Below, piece by piece: positions 61,190-64,000 of a stretch of 64,000 nt of DNA. The number at the start of each line of letters is the position of its first letter. Position 1 is the first letter of the stretch. The position numbers and the translations under genes are program-made. The stretch comes from Microglena sp. YARC (Eukaryota; Chlorophyta; Chlorophyceae; Chlamydomonadales; Chlamydomonadaceae). Location: assembly GCA_022414725.1 (NCBI GenBank), contig CM039462.1, forward strand, positions 32,418,781 to 32,482,780, read 5' to 3'. Below the pieces are notes generated by a model. The model was not told the DNA's origin. It did no database searches and saw only the letters and a list, made by a program, of their open reading frames with translations.

Positions 61190-61700
61190 AACGTAAAACG
61201 ACAGGGGCATGCATTTTGTCTACTCCTCCAGATGATGAGAGAAAACATGAGACATAACACGAGACGAGACAAAGCAAGAGACAAAACGTAAACGACGGGG
61301 ACACACATGTTGTGTACTCCACCAGGTGCATAAAAACATCCGAAAACTGGGCGAACGGGTCTATGGACATTTGGATAAGCTGCGCAGCTTCAAACAACGT
61401 ATCGCCAAGATAATTCCCCACGAATCAAACAACACCCCATCACGCATGTCGTGAACTCCTCCAGATGATGAGACAAAACATGAGACATAATACGAGATGA
61501 GACAAAGCAAGAGACAAAACGTAAACAAAAGGGACACACATGTTGTGTACTCCACCAGGTGCATAAAAACATCTGAAAACTGGGAGAACGGGTCAATTGA
61601 CATTTGGATAAGCTGCGCAGCTTCAAACATCGTATCGCCAAGATAATTCCCCACGAATCAAACAACACCGCATCACGCATGTCGTGAACTCCTCCAGGTG
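61190..61700 (-). repeat. 240-bp tandem duplication with coding potential
   Basis: Two copies (about 61195-61440 and 61441-61690) differ mainly at third positions and at two conservative residues. On the minus strand both read GNYLGDT(L/M)FEAAQLIQM then SIDPF(A/S)QFSDVFMHL and a GTGGAGTAC donor-like site. Probably an exon of the coiled-coil gene and its echo. The acceptor is unclear because a stop lies just upstream in this frame. Confidence 0.55.
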
Positions 61701-61854
61701 CATTCAACAGTATGCAATCTGCATTAATCTTAATAGAAACAGCAAGCAATCTGCACAAATCTGCATGTAACATGCGTGCAATCTGCATTAAACTGCCTCC
61801 CACCTGCACCAACACACCAACACCACGAGCTACCCACCACCGCCTCCCACTTGG

Positions 61855-62130
61855 ACTACCCACCACTGCCTCCCACTTGGACAACCCACCTGCTGCACTC
61901 TGCGCCTCTCAGCAGCAGCCTTATGCTTTGCCTGTTTCTCTGTCTCCCACCTCACAAAAACCACTGGCTACCACCACTACACCCCCCTACCCACCACTAC
62001 ATCCCTCTACCCACTTGGACAACCCACCTGCTGCACTCTGCGCCTCTCAGCAGCCGCCTTACGCTTAGCCTGCTCTTCCAACCAATCTGCTGATGGTGCT
62101 TCTCGAAGATAGTCGCGCCTTGATGACGTG
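61855..62130 (-). CDS. Lys/Arg-rich exon of the coiled-coil gene, with 3' echo
   Basis: The true exon is about 62029-62137: after CTGCAG it reads SSTSSRRDYLREAPSADWLE then EQAKRKAAAERRRVQQ and donor GTGGGTTG. A 3'-edge echo at about 61870-61940 reads EKQAKHKAAAERRRVQQ with the same donor, separated by CCCACTTGGACTACCCACCA spacer. Charged helix; family not recognised. Confidence 0.6.
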
Positions 62131-62137
62131 CTTGACT

Positions 62138-62890
62138 GCAGTTCGGTTGGGTTGGTTTGGGTTTGATTTTGTTTGGATTGATTTTGTTTATATTTATATG
62201 GCTTGGGTTTGGTTAAGGTTTGGGTTTGGCCTTGATGACATGCTTGACTGCAGTTCGGTTGGGTTGGTTTGGGTTTTATTTTGTTTGGATTGATTTTGTT
62301 TATATTTATTTGGTTTGGGTTTGGTTAAGGCTTGGGTTTGGCCTTGATGACATGCTTGACTGCAGTTGGTTTGGTTTGGGTTGGGTTTTATTTGGTTTGG
62401 ATTGATTTTGTTTGGGTTTGGTTAGGGTTTGTTTGGGGTTTGGGCCGTGATGACATGCTTGACTGCATTTGGCTTGGGTCGGTTTGGTTTGGTCTGGGTT
62501 TGGTCTGGTTAGAGTTTGGTTAGGGTTTGGTTAGGGTTTGGTTAGGGTTTGGGCCGTGATGACATGCTTGACTGCATTTGGTTTGGATTGGTTTGATTTG
62601 GTTTGGGTTTGGTTTGGTTTGGTTAGAGTTTGGTTAGGGTTTGGTTTGGATTTGGGCTGTGGTGACATGCTTGACTGCACTTGGGATGGTTTAGGTTGGG
62701 TTTTGGTTAGGGTTTGGTTTGGGTTTGGGTTCGGGCCGTGATGGCATGCTTTACTGCATTTGGTTTGGGATTGGTTAGGGTTGGCTTGGGTTAGGGTTGG
62801 TTTTGGTTGGGGATTCGGTTTGGGTTGATTTTGTTAGGATTGGGCCGTGATGTCATGCTTGACTGCAGTTTGGTTGGTTTTGTTTGGCTT
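62138..62890 (-). repeat. 5'-edge echoes of the Lys/Arg-rich exon (seven or eight copies)
   Basis: Each unit, 90 to 115 bp, contains GATGACATGCTTGACTGCA, i.e. the exon start plus CTGCAG acceptor, and a spacer of TTGGTTTGGG and TTAGGGTTTGG. Copies are near 62232, 62345, 62448, 62552, 62660, 62738 and 62848. The frames on the plus strand are artefacts of the spacer. Confidence 0.88.
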
Positions 62891-63011
62891 TGGTTTGGGT
62901 TTGGTCTGGGATTGTTTATCTCAGACATACAAACATACAAAATACATACAGTCTACTAGGTCATACATACATACATACATCTATATATATAAAGAAATCA
63001 TAGTCTCTTTA

Positions 63012-63212
63012 GCGATTACAATGGTCTAGTGGTAGACCAGATTGCTAAGGAACGAAGAGTCGGGGGTTCGACTCCCCCTTCGGTCGCTCTTGGCGTTGCA
63101 GGTCGTCGTCAACCGCGATGGTAGCTTGTCCAGTTGAGGTAGGAGACCGCTCCCTACCCGCGTACGACGGGCTCCCTTAACACCACGCCCCACCAGGCGT
63201 TATCATTACCTT
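63012..63212 (+). mobile_element. tRNA-derived SINE, copy 4 (best preserved)
   Basis: The head has box A TGGTCTAGTGG (63022-63032) and box B GGTTCGACTCC (63065-63075), 43 nt apart as in tRNA genes, a GGGGG/CCCCC T-stem and a possible AGCGATT/GGTCGCT acceptor stem. The anticodon arm does not fold, so it is a SINE head and not a working tRNA. The body and tail match copy 1 (GTCGTCAACCGCGATGGTAG; CACGCCCCACCAGGCGTTAT). Confidence 0.8.
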
Positions 63213-64000
63213 TTTAAAGAAATCATGGTCGTGGTCGTGGTGGTGTCATCGTGAACCGACTTAACCGACTTCCGGCCCAGCAAATTCCCGCCCAGCCAAT
63301 TCCCTCTCAGCCAATTCACGCTTTTAATCCATCCTGCTTCAACTTCTGCCTGATTGGCCTCCTGCGAATTCTCCCTTATGCAACCGTTGCCTCCTGCGTA
63401 TTCTACCTGTTGAGCATCCCGCCCGATTTCTCCTTTTCCCGCCTGAGTTCATCCACCTGATTTCGGTAGCGCTATAGTTCGTCTTCCTACAAGCTTTTTC
63501 CCCTGCATCTCTGCAAGACCTTTCCCTTGCGTCTAGAGACCTGTCGCTGCGCACAACGGAAGGTGACGTGGTGAGTCAGCCGACCTGTCAGAAATGTCCG
63601 AATCGCATCCATCCCATGTCACAAACTTGACTGCAAAATCTTCCCACTGCATTGAGAAATATGTCGCTCCGCATTGTGCCACAGCAAGTACGCATCAAAG
63701 TTGACCGAATGAAAAATCTCGCTGAGCATTCTCGCCCTAACTTGAGCGAACATCTCAAATCAGCAACTTGACTGCAACTTCTTCCCACTGCATCGAGAAA
63801 CCTGTCGTCGCTGTGCATTGTGCTATAGCGAGCACGCGGCAAATTTGAATGGATGAACCTAGAGATATTTCCAAGTCTCAGATCGAGTTGACTTCGGGAG
63901 CAGTTGCGGTGAACAGGATTGTTCTTCGGCCGAACTGAATACATGATCGCTAAGAAGAAGCTTTAGTTATATACAGTTGCGATTGCGCAGGTTCAGCTTT
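63213..64000. other. Unassigned end of window with a three-fold 150-bp repeat
   Basis: Segments near 63500-63560, 63620-63690 and 63765-63835 share TTCCCACTGCAT(T/C)GAGAAA, CCTGTCG(C/T)(T/C)GCG(C/T)A and GCATTGTGC(C/T)A. On the minus strand two of them read MRSDIFLNAVGRFCSQV-like peptides. They could be echoes of an exon lying beyond the window. No family recognised. Confidence 0.45.

Noticed and set aside
63015..63087. Functional tRNA gene
   Set aside because: Boxes A and B and the T-stem are good, but the anticodon arm does not fold and the sequence continues into a body shared with other SINE copies.

Overview
This is a repeat-swollen nuclear window from a eukaryote, probably a green alga. 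The evidence for a eukaryote is several genes split into short exons (about 60 to 290 nt) with clean GT-AG boundaries and matching phases, plus tRNA-derived SINEs, a decayed LINE, short TIR transposons and kilobases of micro- and minisatellite. The green-lineage call is inference. It rests on the largest gene, whose protein reads most like plant FTSH3/FTSH10, and on scattered plant-type telomere motifs (CCCTAAA/TTTAGGG).

Layout. 1-2580: degenerate exon-edge copies of an unknown gene and a 37-bp minisatellite. 2589-5000: dispersed repeats. 5414-34930 (minus strand): a mitochondrial-type m-AAA protease whose roughly 2.5 kb of coding sequence is spread over 17 exons and 29.5 kb. 35290-35900 (minus): the 3' end of an unidentified gene. 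36169-36371: a TIR element. 37381-39174 (plus): an F-box-like/leucine-rich-repeat gene carrying two in-frame stops and running into a small transposon. 39400-42300: SINE and other dispersed repeats. 42300-45083 (plus): a small membrane protein resembling the bacterial YfiM/DUF2279 pattern. 45752-56749 (plus): a seven-exon METTL21-type (family 16) protein methyltransferase. 57149-59350: hAT-like MITE, hairpin, LINE fragments and SINE-like repeats. 59898-62880 (minus): exons of a coiled-coil gene. 62900-64000: a SINE and unassigned sequence.

The outstanding property is a class of structure I call exon-edge echoes. Almost every exon of the four better-resolved genes is flanked, on one or both sides, by 1 to about 15 tandem partial copies of its own end. 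Each copy keeps part of the exon, the splice site and a little intron, and is spaced by simple-sequence DNA. Echoes occur at 5' edges, 3' edges or both, and on genes of both strands. They account for much of the intron inflation. Some contain telomere-like motifs at copy junctions, and at least two were later hit by hAT-like MITEs. In two protease exons the full-length copy carries single-base indels while the echoes keep the undamaged reading, so either the assembly or the gene needs checking.

Functionally, the protease would act in the mitochondrial inner membrane and the methyltransferase would modify a protein lysine. I see no operon-like or pathway link between neighbours.
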